The notes under the pieces were generated by a model. That model had not been told where the DNA came from. It worked only from the letters and a program-made list of their open reading frames with translations, and made no database searches. From Panax quinquefolius (Eukaryota; Streptophyta; Magnoliopsida; Apiales; Araliaceae), in NCBI GenBank assembly GCA_020205615.1, contig CM035170.1:8798311-8862310 (forward strand): a stretch of DNA of 64,000 nucleotides. Reading direction: 5' to 3'. Made by a program: the position numbers and the translations under genes. Numbering within the stretch: the stretch's first letter is position 1; each line of letters starts with the position of its first letter. Positions 11,601 to 22,667 of the stretch are shown here, in pieces.

Positions 11601-13218
11601 TGCTTTTAAATCCGATTTGGGTGATTTTTGAAGCTAAATTTGATTATTTGAAGTCTAGTTTCTGTTAAAATTAATTAAATTTATAGATAATTTTGGTTAA
11701 TGGTGATAATACCATAACAATGGACTGATGTTTTTAAAATAAATTATCATATACGGGTTTCTTTAGTTTTGTTATTCATTTATACGTTTTGGAATATAAT
11801 GCGATAAATAAAGACAACTTGAATGAATAATGAATTATTAGTTGTTTTATATGTTATTCGAGATAAATATGGTTTGGTGTTGATCTCGAATTTTAATAGA
11901 TTTAAATTATTTATAGTAAGGTGTTGATTTGATATAATGTTATAGTTATGGGTGATATGTGTAAATTTTGCAAAGTAATCAAGTTGTTATAAAATATTTG
12001 TTTGGTATGGGAATATTTTTTTGTCGGAGAATATTTGTACGACGGCGCCAAATTAACCAATCATTGGTGGGCCCTATAATTGAATAATTGTCGGATAGGG
12101 AAAGCGACAAAAATAACCTTTTTAAAAATTGACGAAAAAACTTTTACCGTTAACTATTGAAATACCGGTGATAAAAATACAGTAATACGTGTGATTCCAC
12201 AGTTGTACACGGTATTCCTTTGTAGCACACGGTGTTGTACAGTGATTCATATTATTGATTCTTACGTAAGAAGTCACTATGTATTTTATTCAATAATTGT
12301 CACAGTAGTTATTGCACAGTAACTCATATTATTTGATATGATATAATTAAACAAGTTGGCTGTTTTGAGAGTCTATGTTAATAATTGTGAATAATGGTTC
12401 AAAGATAAGTATGATATACAGATGTTTGTACAATTATTTTCTTTTACAAAAGTAAGTTGGGCAGGACTTGCCGATACTCTACTTTTCCTAAAGTAGTATG
12501 GACCACAACTCTATTATTGAACAAAATTTGTTAAAACGTGTACATGTTGGTTTAATTTTCTTTGTGGGACCACAAATTCCACTACCATTATTTTATATAG
12601 CTCATTTGGTTATTTAGTCAAAGCACGTGTACTAATTGTTTCCTCAATTTTCTGTATAAATAGGTTGCCCGGTTGATCAACTAAACACACACCATGCATC
12701 ACTACACTAAAAGTATAAAATTCTTTTACTACAATATTGTGAGTAAAATATTGTGAATATTTCTTTTGAGTGTAAGGTTACTCCAAGTGTTGAGAAAGAG
12801 TGCAAGCATTGTTCAAGGTTGATCAATTTCCTAGAAAGCAGAATTCAGTCACATGCTAATTACGGTAAGGGTTATCATTTTATGGTAAATGGATATCATT
12901 TTCTTTCATACTCTATATTATGGTAAGATATTATTAGAATGTCCTTAATAGTTTGTGCTTCATCTAATATCTTGACCTGAATCTTTCTATTCAGTTTTAA
13001 ATTATTATATTTGAGCCGAGAACTTTACATTACTTGAACTTTATATTCTATCAAGAATTCTAATCGATTTTCTGGATATCATATTGGCAATTTGGACTCT
13101 GGATAATTAAGTTTAAAATCATTAAAATCTATTTTATCTTATTATTCGGATTATTTCTGTCCATTCATTATATATATCATTTTCATCATCCTCAGACTTA
13201 AATTTGTGTTGGAAAGTT

Positions 13219-13765
13219 ATCTTTGACCCGTAGTGCAAAGATGAACTGTTGATTTGTATGATTATAACCAAGAATTGTGTATTGATATAATCATGACCGA
13301 AATTGTGTATTGGTATAATCGTGACTATTGGTTTTACAGTTGTATATCTTTGGCGCGTAGTGCAAAGATGAGATATTGATTATTAATTTTATAGTTGTAT
13401 ATCTTTGGCCCGTAGTACAAAGATGGATTGTTGATTATTAGTTTTACAGTTGTATATCTTTGGCCCATAGTGCAAAGATGGATTGTTGATTATTGGTTTT
13501 ACAGTTGTATATTTTTGGCCCGTAGTGCAAAGATGGACTGTTGATTATTGGTTTTACAGTTATATGCCTTTGGCCCGTAGTGCAAATATGGACTGTTGAT
13601 TATTGGTTTTACAGTTGTATGTCTTTGGCCCATAGTGCAAAGATGGAATGTTGATTATTGATTTTATATTTCTATGTTTTTGGCCGTATTACAAAGATGG
13701 ACTGTTAATTGGCATGACTATTGGTGTTACAATTGAATATCTTTGGCCTGGAGTGCAAAGATAAA
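13219..13765 (+). repeat. Tandem stem-loop array, unit about 55 bases
   Basis: Nine copies of the ATCTTTG / GCCCGTAGTG / CAAAGAT stem-loop can be counted. The middle copies start at about 13401, 13456, 13511, 13566 and 13621, a regular 55-base period, with GTTGATTATTGGTTTTACAG as spacer. The array lies between the donor-like and acceptor-like signals of the LTR leader. Confidence 0.9.
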
Positions 13766-14057
13766 TTTAATGGCATAATTATAAACATGAACTGTGAATT
13801 TATATAACCATGATCTTTGGTGTTTCAGGTAAAGACAGGTAGTGAAAGTTCTCTATGTCTTGTGTACAATGAAGAACTGTTGATTTGTGTTACATGAATA
13901 AATTATTGATGATGAACTTTTAATTTGGAGAAGATAGTAGACATTATGTTCTATTTGACTCTTCTAATAGATTGTTGATTCCACTGCAATTATGGTTGAA
14001 AACTTTTATCATCTACAATATGTTCTAAATATCTGATTTATTACTGATGAAGACTAT

Positions 14058-15175
14058 TAGACCTGGCAAACATGACCCAAGCCCACGGGCCGAGCCGGGC
14101 TATGGGCTACAGTTTTTTAGCCCAGACAAATGCGGGCCATTTTGGCCCAACCCGTTTTTGGCCAAGCCCGTGGCCTGTGACTTTTTTTTAAAAAATAAAT
14201 AAAATGTTGCTACTTGTGGGTTGTGAGGCTTGAACACAAGACTTGTAAGTAAATAAATAAGAGTTCAAACCAACTGAACTACAACAACTATTGATATCGC
14301 TTTTAATTTTATTGGTAGAAATATTAATTCCCTCAATATATCATCTATATATCTTTACTCATGCTCACAAACAATTACAATTGCATGAACTTTCGAAATA
14401 GTTCTTCAATTTCAAAGTATAAAACTAATAATTATTAGTTTAAGTTAGATAATATAATTATAAAAATGTAAAATTATCTATATATTAGTATTAATTACAG
14501 TATTTATTATTTTTAAAAGCTAAATAAATTGTATTAATTTTAAAGTATAATTTTAAAAATTCAAATTTGATTATATACTTTGAATTACTAGCAATATATC
14601 ATCCGAATCAACCACTAATTTTTTAGATTCTAAGTCCAAAATCTATAACACAATAATATAGATATAAAATTTGAAGATTTCAGTTCGATGGAGGTGTACA
14701 AGTAATCAATGAGAAAGAAGGGAGAAGACCACTATTATTTATAGTGACATTACAATGTATATTGTAGTACATTTGGAAAGTAAATCAATCATTATCCCTT
14801 AATTATGCAATCCCCCTATTTAATTAATCCCCAAATCATGCCTTTAGAATAATATCTAAAATCCTCTAGAATATCTACTAACACTCCCCCTTAAGCTGGA
14901 GCGTGTTTGAAAGTAATTTATAATACTATTAAAACTTTAATTGATTAAGATATATAGTTAATGTAAGTAATTAGAATTATTGTTTATTATAAATTATTTT
15001 ATTAGTTTTAATATTTATTATTATTACTATTTTTGGTGTATCAAGATTTTGCAAAAAAAAAAATAAAGGAAGAAGCCCGCGGGCCGGGCCGGCCCAACCC
15101 GAGCCACATGCCTCACAAATTTAGCCAGCCAAAACCCGGGCTATTTTGATCCGGCCAGCCCGTTTGCCAGGTCTA
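14058..15175. mobile_element. Non-autonomous hAT element
   Basis: Terminal inverted repeats TAGACCTGGCAAAC and GTTTGCCAGGTCTA are perfect over 14 bases, and the 8-base target duplication AAGACTAT is exact (14050-14057 and 15176-15183). Both subterminal regions are GC-rich with GGGCCGGGCC-type repeats, common in plant hAT elements. At 1118 bases with no transposase frame it must have been moved by a hAT transposase supplied elsewhere. A CACTCCCCCTTAAGCTGGAG stretch near 14883 resembles copia LTR sequence and may be an older passenger. Confidence 0.9.
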
Positions 15176-15747
15176 AAGACTATTAATAATTTAATTATCT
15201 TAAGTCTTGATATTCTTTACTGGGCTATTTTTGCTTACCCTTTTGTTTCACAATTACTTTTAGGAAATAAAAGCGCAGCTGGGACTAGTAGAGAGAACAT
15301 GGGTATAAAGTGGTGTTTTGAATTAGTCGCAATACTCATCAAGTTATAGAACAGTGTGGAAACATAATTGTACTGAGGACTTAAAATGTGCATGTCGTAT
15401 TTTATACGTCATTTAATAATTGATTTTGGTGAACAACAATAGGGTGATGAGAACTCAACTTTGAATGTGTCAAAAATACACCGCATTATAATGAGGATGA
15501 CATAAATCTTCTCGTGTTCATTTGAGGACTTGAAATATTTACTGCTGTATTTTATATAGCATTGTAATAATTTAAGTATGAATATTGTCGTATTATATAC
15601 GTTACAATATTTTTATTGAAACTCACAGTATATGTGTCGTCATATTTTACACGACAGTTTGATTATTGTAATAGGAAAGATCGCGTCAGTAGTGTTGTTT
15701 TTGGCGACTCAGAATAAGTTGTGTGGACCTATTTTGAGGGCATCACA

Positions 15748-16589
15748 GAGATAAAATATATAAAATGAATGGTACATATGTTATTTAGTGGGGTCTATTA
15801 AAATAAAAAAAAATAAAAGTATTCATCACTTTATATAATCTGTTGGGGCCTCTTAGAATAAATTTATAACTTTTTTATTCTAATTCCTCTACTTATATTT
15901 TACTTAATTTATGTACAAATTGTATTTTGTTCATCTTTTTGGGGATTGAGAGAGTAGTTTATAACTTTGATATATTCGGTTTAAATATTTTTGATACTTT
16001 TTTCACTTCAATCATCGTTTTAAAGATTAATTGTGCTACTCATTCTTTATTTTTGTGATTGACCTTTTTTTAAAATAACTTTTTTATTAATTTGTTTAAA
16101 AGTTAAGAGAAGAATAAGATTGTTGCAGTGCAGAGGTTCCTTTAAATTGATTAGTTTTTTGGCAATTAACTTGTCTAGTTGGCTCCCCCGTGATAAATTG
16201 CGTGGATTAAAAGTTGTCGTCTACAAGTAACCAACTAGAAATTAAGGACTAACCATAGATTATTTAACAAATTCTTGTTAAAGATTTATGACAATAGAAT
16301 GATTTGATATTAATGTCATGCAAGTTGCATCTTTTAAGTAATTAAACTATTTATGCATGTTTGTTATGATTAGGTTTTAAACTCATTGAGTTTTCACTTT
16401 TATAGTGTGCATATTACCTCGATTTATTTCATTAACTATTGATTTTTAATTCATATTAAAATTTTGTGACTAAATAATTTACATTGCTATATCTATAATA
16501 ATAAGATAAAACCCAATTTGAATTTGGACGGGAAAGCGCAAGAACGGTTCAGATTCATTCTAATTTTTAGATTGTTGAAATGGAGAGAG
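15748..16589. other. AT-rich non-LTR DNA with a dispersed repeat
   Basis: No gene is recognised. Bases 16335-16490 recur at 58352-58510 (both begin TAATTAAACTATTTATGCAT), so part of this is an unclassified dispersed repeat. Confidence 0.6.
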
Positions 16590-16722
16590 GGATGACTTCA
16601 GATTGTTGAAATTGTACTCCGTAACACCTGATCTCTGCTCCAGCTAACACTCTATTTAGTACTCTCTCTAAGCTTTGCTAACTCTTCCTCCATTCTCTCT
16701 CTATAATATTGTACTTCAGTAT

Positions 16723-16730
16723 TATATAAA
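16723..16730 (+). promoter_or_regulatory. TATA box of a possible host gene
   Basis: TATATAAA is followed by CACTCACAGTCACAATTTCA, a pyrimidine/adenine-rich stretch like a plant transcription start. CT-rich microsatellite-like DNA precedes it, as in many plant promoters. Confidence 0.35.
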
Positions 16731-16771
16731 CACTCACAGTCACAATTTCATATAATCATATATTCATATAA

Positions 16772-16942
16772 TTGCCCAATTTTCTGAAATCAGCGAATTG
16801 CAACTTATGTCCCAAAATTCTTCATTTCTTCGTCCCCTTCCCAAAATTCTACTATTTCAAACAACCCCATTTCAAAAACCTCTATTTTAACATTCACTCG
16901 CCGGTTTTCGATTCCAAAAACCTCAACCAGAAGACCCATCAA
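16772..16942 (+). pseudogene. Possible 5' end of a host gene, broken by an LTR
   Basis: Downstream of the TATA box the base composition changes to C-rich, codon-like DNA unlike the flanking repeats. The first ATG (16807) gives a 27-codon reading beginning MSQNSSFLRPLPK and stops at 16888. A second frame, without an ATG, stays open through 16942, where a minus-strand LTR begins. The Ser/Pro/Phe-rich start would suit an organelle transit peptide with one frameshift, but the family is not recognised and this could equally be a 5' leader. Confidence 0.3.
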
Positions 16943-17286
16943 TGTGACGCCCCCGAAATAGGTATATATCACTCATTCTGAGTCGCCAAATACTTGGTAC
17001 AGAACTTAAATACAAACTTCATTTATACAATACGATAAAAGATAGATGAGAGTTTTAACCTGAATATTGTCTCGTAGACAATATCCAAACTCAAATGGAG
17101 TTCTCATTTCAATTATTATCACACTATTTTATAAAATAGTGAGGACTACTATAGCCACCATCTTAGACCATCACTCCATTCCCCGACTAGTCCCAACTAT
17201 TCTTATTTCCTGAAGAGGACAATGAAAGCAAATGGTGAGCTCAACTTCTTTATGACTAAGATAATACAAAATAATTATCGTTAGCT
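16943..17286 (-). repeat. 3' end of a minus-strand LTR
   Basis: It begins with TGTGACGCCCCC (LTR end in reverse) and holds the usual U5 stem-loops and the acceptor-like CTCTTCAG (reverse). It stops at about 17286 in the TTATCGTTAGC block, where unrelated DNA begins. Confidence 0.85.
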
Positions 17287-17869
17287 GTTGGGTAATTTTT
17301 AACTACGCACAACACGCAAGTATACGTGTTCAACAAGTAATATAATAGTAAGTCGAGTATCGTTCCCACAAAGAAATTAGCAAGAAATTAACTCCCACAA
17401 TTATCAGTTTCCTATTAATCCTAATTTTATTAAACTATCCAATTTAATGATTAAAATTATTAAATTCTAAAATTATTAAAAATACTAAGATCACAGAACA
17501 ATCACAAATCTCAAAAACTGAATTTCTAAAAAAATATTGGAGAATTAGGCTTACAACTTCACCCTAAGCTTCACTTTGATATTATACTTTATTCCAATTT
17601 AATTTACTATCCCAATTTATTAATCAAGAACACGAAAGTAGAATTAGCCACCTCTCGATGCACTAACCCCGTATTAACTTAAATCCACAATTTAGATATA
17701 ATTAAGTTAAACACCTTAATTAACTAACTCACTATATCTCTATGTAAATTACAATCAAAGAAGGTTTAAGTTCAAGTTCTCTATTCGATTACATGGGATG
17801 TTAAGAATATCTCTACCCTAACATTTATAAAGATTCTGTTCATTCATAAAATTCAAGAACACATGCTAT
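17287..17869. repeat. Unclassified insertion between two LTR tails
   Basis: It begins TTGGGTAATTTTTAACTACG and contains ACGCAAGTATACGTG and GAGTATCGTTCCCACAAAG, sequence of a kind common as a dispersed repeat in plant genomes. No terminal repeats or coding frame are visible. It separates oppositely oriented LTR tails. Confidence 0.4.
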
Positions 17870-18169
17870 ATTTCACTGTTCTCTTCAGGAAATGAGAATA
17901 TAGCTGGGACGAGTCGGGGAACGGAGTGATGGTCCTAGATAGTGCATTAGTAGTCTTCACTATTCTGTGATATAGTGTGATAATAATTGTAATGAGGACT
18001 CCTTTTGAGTTTGTATACTCTCTAGTAGACAATATTTATAATTAAACTCACAGTTTATGTTTTGTCGTATTGTACACGACAATTGTATTATTAAGTTGTA
18101 TTTGAATTCTGTACCATGTATTTGGCGACTCAAAATGGGTGATGTATATCTAATTTTGGGGGCGTCACA
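17870..18169 (+). repeat. Remnant of the 5' LTR of a plus-strand element
   Basis: Only the last 300 bases remain, beginning at the acceptor-like TGTTCTCTTCAG and ending GGGGGCGTCACA, followed at once by the primer site. Confidence 0.85.
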
Positions 18170-18171
18170 GT

Positions 18172-18183
18172 TGGTATCAAAGC
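18172..18183 (+). other. Primer-binding site, initiator-tRNA-Met type
   Basis: TGGTATCAAAGC lies two bases after the LTR end. It matches the primer sites at 6076-6087 (reverse), 35822 and 43216. Confidence 0.9.
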
Positions 18184-18346
18184 TTAGGTATATGATCCAT
18201 GGCTAAGATATGAGAATAGTACTAGGAGGGGAGAGACGGGGAATTCCTTCGGTAGTATGACCTACCTAAGTTTATGTGGTATTTAATTGGTCGGTCAGAA
18301 TTTAGGGATAATATGTTACATGTCAATTAACCTTTGTTTTGTGGCG

Positions 18347-19445
18347 ATGTCGAAAATGACATCCGAGAATGTTGAGAATAGCAATGGAGCACAAAGCATC
18401 GTTGATTCACCACATATCAATAATCGAGGATAATGTGCATCGAAGGCGACAATCCTAATGTAAACAACAACAACGACCAAATGATGAATGATCAAATGTT
18501 CGGAGGCTTTATACGATTTCATGCAACAAAGAAGAGCAGAGCGGCTCCTGTCCAAAATGTAGGTGGAAACGCTGGAAACTCTCGGACGGTCACCGCTAAA
18601 CAGTTCAAGGAGCTGGGACCACTAGAGTTTATTAGAGAGCCAAAACCACTTATGGCTGAATCATGGATAAAGCAGATCACCAAGATATTTGATGTCTTGG
18701 GATGCTCTGAGGAGCAAAAAGTTCCCTTTGCCGCCTTTATGTTGTGAGGAGAGGCTGATTACTGGCGGGAATCGGTAAAGCGTACACAACCTGCCGCACT
18801 GAAAATGTCTTGGGAGAAGTTCCAAGTCACATGAAAGAGGTGGAGTTCATCAAGTAGGAACAGAATAATATGACCGTGTCGCAGTACGAAGCAAAGTTTG
18901 CTGAGTTATCCCGGTTTGCGTCCCACTTGTTGGATAATGAAGAAAGAATGACGCGGATGTTTTTAAAAGGTTTGAAGCCGGAGATACGTCAATATCTTAT
19001 TTTTCATAAACTGTGTTTGTATTCAAATGTTGTAAATAGGGCTCAGTTAGTGGAGCGCGATAACGAGTCAACGCAATCAAAAGAGTGCAGCCGGCAAAAT
19101 GATAATACCAGTGAGAGAAGTCATCGAAGCGGTGACAACAAGCGTGGAGGAAATCAACAGGCCAGAAGTGGTAACCACTTCGGTGGTAATCAGGGCTAAA
19201 ATAATAAGAATGGGCATTTCAAGAAGAGGAGATTCAACAATGATGGAAAGACGTCAACACCAGCACCTGTCGTTAAAGAAGGAGAACGACCACCCATTAT
19301 ATGCTTCAAATGCGGAGGGGAGGGGCACATCAGTCCAAACTGCGCGATGCCATCCAAAGCATGTTATAATTGTGGAAGAGAAGGTCACTTAGCCCGATTT
19401 TGTCATTCACCGAAGACAAGTTCAGCTAGGATGGAGGCACCAAAG
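18347..19445 (+). pseudogene. gag: capsid and two CCHC zinc knuckles
   Basis: The start is at ATG 18347 or 18356 (MTSENVENSNG). The capsid block (WIKQITKIFDVLGCSEEQKVPF) and MTVSQYEAKFAELSRFA are readable, followed by a basic Gly/Asn-rich stretch and knuckles CFKCGGEGHISPNC and CYNCGREGHLARFC. Damage: a stop near 18412 with a frame change, a stop at 18745, a deletion that removes about 30 bases after WEKFQ near 18825, a stop at 18857 and a TAA at 19197. Same family as the minus-strand gag at 4718-5902, with independent lesions. Confidence 0.85.
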
Positions 19446-20159
19446 GCCGTCCCAAAAAAGTCAAAACCGGTAGTTCAAGGGAGAGCATTTGTTATGACCT
19501 CCCAAAAAGCAAGGAACCCGAATGAGGTCATCACGGGTAAGCTTATCATAAACTCTAGCGAAGTCTATACTTTATTTGATACCGGTTCTACCCATTCTTT
19601 TATTTCTCCTACTTGCGCTAAACGATTAAATTTGACTTTAGAGAAATTAGACTTTGACTTATCTGTGGAAACTCCGTTGGGAGAAACCTTCATTGCATCC
19701 ACTTTTTATAAGTCTTGTTTGGTTCAAATTGGTACCCTCACATTACCTGTTGATCTTATTTCATTGAAAATACTTGCATTTGACGTGATTCTAGGGATTA
19801 ATTGGTTAACTACTCATCATGCAAAAATTGATTATTTTCGTAAGGTTGTTAGTTTTCATATTCCTAACCAACCTATTATGCGAATTCAAGTGACCAAACC
19901 ATTAAAATCAATCACGGTCATTTCAAGCCATAAAGCTATTCGTTTATTAAAAAACGGATGTCAAGCTTTCTTAGCTCATGTCACAGATTTAAACAAAAAT
20001 ACGTCAGTTTTGAACGATATTTCTATTGTTAATAAATTTCTGACGTATTCCACGAAGAACTTCCCAGCCTACCCCAGGCGTGAAATTGAATTTTGTATCG
20101 ACCTTGAACACCGGTACCAAACCCATTTCCAAAGCCCCATATCGAATGGCTCTATATGA
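19446..20159 (+). pseudogene. Aspartic protease and linker to RT
   Basis: It is continuous in frame with the second zinc knuckle. The catalytic motif DTGS is at 19578-19589 in VYTLFDTGSTHSFIS, and LGINWLTTHHAKIDY follows. The frame ends at 20159 because of a single-base shift near 20105; the correct frame continues with the ISKAPYRMALYEL block that precedes RT. The protease itself has no stop, the best-preserved domain of this copy. Confidence 0.85.
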
Positions 20160-21018
20160 ACTCCGGGAGTTAAAGACCCAATGCGCAGGAATTGTTAGAC
20201 ATTGGCTTTATTCGGTCTAAAGTCGTCTCCTTGTGGTGCTCCTGTTCTATTCGTGAAGAAGAAAGATGGGAGTATGCGACTTTGTATTGATTATCGGGAG
20301 TTAAATCATGTCACCATCAAAAATAGGTACCCATTGCCACGTATTGATGACCTGTTTGACCAGTTTCAAGGAGCCAAATTCTTTTCAAAGATTGATCTTC
20401 GTTTCGGATATCACCAATTGAAGATTAGAACCGATGACATTCCAAAGACGGCTTTTAACTCCGCATGACGGACATTATGAATTCCTAGTCATGTCCTTTG
20501 GATTGACTAATGCTCCTGCTGCCTTCATGGATATGATGAACCGAGTATTCAAGGAATATTTGGATCACTTTATGGTCGTCTTTATTGATGACATCTTTAT
20601 TTATTCCAAAAGCCGTGAAGATCATAAGCAACACTTGAGGTTGACACTCCAAAAGCTTCGTGAATACAAGCTTTATGCCAAGTTGAGGAAATGCGAGTTC
20701 TGGCTTGAGGAAGTAGCATTCCTTGGGCACGTAGTATCAAGTCATGGAATATCTGTTGACCCGGCAAAGATTAAAGCTATTCAATGTTGGGAGCAACCTA
20801 AATTAGTGACCGAAGTACGTAACTTTCTCGGTTTTGCTGGTTATTATCGGAGATTCGTGGAAGGATTTTCTCGAATCGCTACACCATTAACTCAAATTCT
20901 TCGAAAAGATACAAAGTTCATTAGAGCAAAGAAAGTGAGAAGAGTTTTCAACAACTCAAGAGAGACTCATTTCGGACTGCTCGACAATACCATCGGCTCG
21001 GAGGGATTTGTCCTCTGA
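20105..21018 (+). pseudogene. Reverse transcriptase
   Basis: RT motifs are readable in order: [62 protein letters not shown], then the catalytic FIDD (20581-20592), [11 protein letters not shown] and [13 protein letters not shown] frameshift at about 20460 separates motif groups, and the frame degrades after ILRKDTKF near 20925. In a working element this enzyme copies the genomic RNA in the particle. This copy is inactive. Confidence 0.9.
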
Positions 21019-21755
21019 AAGGATGCTTGAGCAAAAGGTTGGGATGTGTTCTCATGCAACATGGGAAAGTCATAGCCTATGCCTCGCGACAACTCAAAGA
21101 ATATGAGAGGAATTATCTTACTCATGATCTAGAGTTGGCAGTTGTTGTCTTTGCACTTAAAATTTGGAGGCATTACTTGTATGGGGAGAAAGTGGAGATC
21201 TTTATGGATCATAAAAGCCTCAAATATTTCTTCACTCAAAAGGAACGACAACGACGTTGGCTTGAACTGTTGAAAGATTATGATCATACCATCCAATATC
21301 ATCCTAGAAAAGCGAACGTAGTAGCTGACGCATTGAGTAAAAGATCACATGCAAGTACGAGTGCGATATTGTCAACACAAGGGCCCATTTTATGTGACTT
21401 GCAAAGGATGGAGATAGAGTTAAAGACTCTAGGGACCCATGTGATGATGGTGAAAATACGAGTAGAACCAACTTTAATCGATAAAGTTAAAGCTGCTTAA
21501 GCTACAGACCTGGAGCTGATGCGTATGAGGAAGAAAGTGCAAGAAGGTGCTATGCCGAAAGCAAGAATCGATGAAGAAGGAATACTTCGAGTCAACTCCA
21601 AACTTTGTGTTCCTAACGACTCTGATTTAAAGTATAAAATCATGATGGAGGCGCACAACACACCGTTTACAATCCATCCTGTGAGTACCAAAATGTTTCA
21701 TGATCTTTGTCATACATTTTGGTGGAGCAATAAGAAGAGAGATATGGCGCTGTGA
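21019..21755 (+). pseudogene. RNase H and integrase zinc-binding start
   Basis: [40 protein letters not shown] and ADALSKR identify the RNase H domain used by gypsy RT. A TAA at 21498 separates it from the integrase N-terminal part, which shows the two His of the HHCC finger (HNTPFTIHPVSTKMFHDL) and ends at a TGA at 21753. The two Cys are missing: sequence beyond this point comes from the deletion-derivative lineage. Confidence 0.85.
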
Positions 21756-22667
21756 CAAGTTGATAGGTATCAATGTGACGTGCTATCCAAGTCTTGGATG
21801 AGAGTCACAGTTTTTAATGATATTTCTATTGTTAATAAATTTCCTGACGTATTCTTGAAGACTTCTTAACCTACACCTATAGCGTGAAATCAAATTTTGA
21901 ATTAACCCTAGTACAAAACCCATTTCTAAAACACTCAAATATTTTCGTCACCTAAACCGAACGTGTAATGTGCCAAAGATGTTGGCTCGAGTTGTTGAAA
22001 ATTACGATCGTACCATTCAATATCATCGTGGAAAAAATGAACGTGGTAGCTGACGCGTTGAGTAGAAGATCGTATGCGTTTACGAGTGTGATGTTGTTAA
22101 CACAAAGACTCATTTCGTATAACTTACAAATGATGGAGATAGAGTTAAAGACTCAAGGGACCCACGTGAAGATAACGAATATATGATTAGAATAGACTTT
22201 AATCGATAAAGTTAAAGCTGCTCAAGCTACATACTTAGAGCTGATGAATGTGAAGAAGAAGGTTCAAGAGGGCGTTATTCTAGAAGCAAGAATCGATGAA
22301 GAGAGAAAATCTCAACCCTCGATTTTATTGGCCCATTTGAAATCCTTGATCGAATAGGAACTGTGGCTTATAGACTCGTTTTACCGCCAAGTATGTCGCG
22401 TGTTCATAATGTTTTTAACGTATTGATGTTACGTAAATATGTGGACGACCCGAACCACATTATTAATTTAGAACCGGACGAGATAGCAGAAGATTTAACG
22501 TATGAGGAGATACGTGTTAAAATCTTGGATAAGAAGGATCGTATTCAACACTCAAAGCTTGTACCTCAAGAATTAAAATCTGAAATGAAATCAAGGTATC
22601 CTCACCTCTTCGGCATACTAGGTACGTACGTAAATTTCGAGGGTGAAATTTCACAAGGAGGGGAGAT
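21756..22667 (+). pseudogene. 3' part taken from the deletion-derivative lineage
   Basis: After 21755 the order goes backward: protease-RT linker (about 21800-21950, matching 20001-20130), RNase H tail (VVADALSRR near 22050), then a direct jump near 22290 to the post-integrase region (FEILDRIGTVAYR type) and a chromodomain missing its VKVLWRNHDVEEMTW core (22363-22600). All three junctions equal those of the minus-strand element at 3284-6089. A purine tract AAGGAGGGGAGAT ends at 22667. The unit is therefore a recombinant of a long and a deleted element. Confidence 0.8.

Larger units (their letters stand above)
11878..15747 (+). repeat. Degenerate plus-strand LTR with nested hAT
   Basis: The start is inferred from a degraded TGTGAGACCCCGAATTTTA-like match at 11878; the end (GGGCATCACA) is at 15747. 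A TATA box (TATAAATAG) lies at 12655, a donor-like GGTAAGGG with its GT at 12865, the 55-base stem-loop array at 13219-13765 and an acceptor-like TTACTTTTAG ending at 15263. A hAT element with an 8-base target duplication interrupts it at 14058-15175. Removing that element leaves about 2.75 kb. Confidence 0.7.

Noticed and set aside
13219..13765. Regular ~55-base spaced repeats resembling a CRISPR array
   Set aside because: Spacers are themselves repeated, the host is a plant, and the same unit lies in LTRs throughout the window.
18316..18555. Minus-strand open frame over the gag start
   Set aside because: Shadow of the plus-strand gag, which carries the conserved motifs.
20485..20730. Minus-strand open frame of 81 codons
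   Set aside because: Antisense to the RT domain containing FIDD; a shadow.
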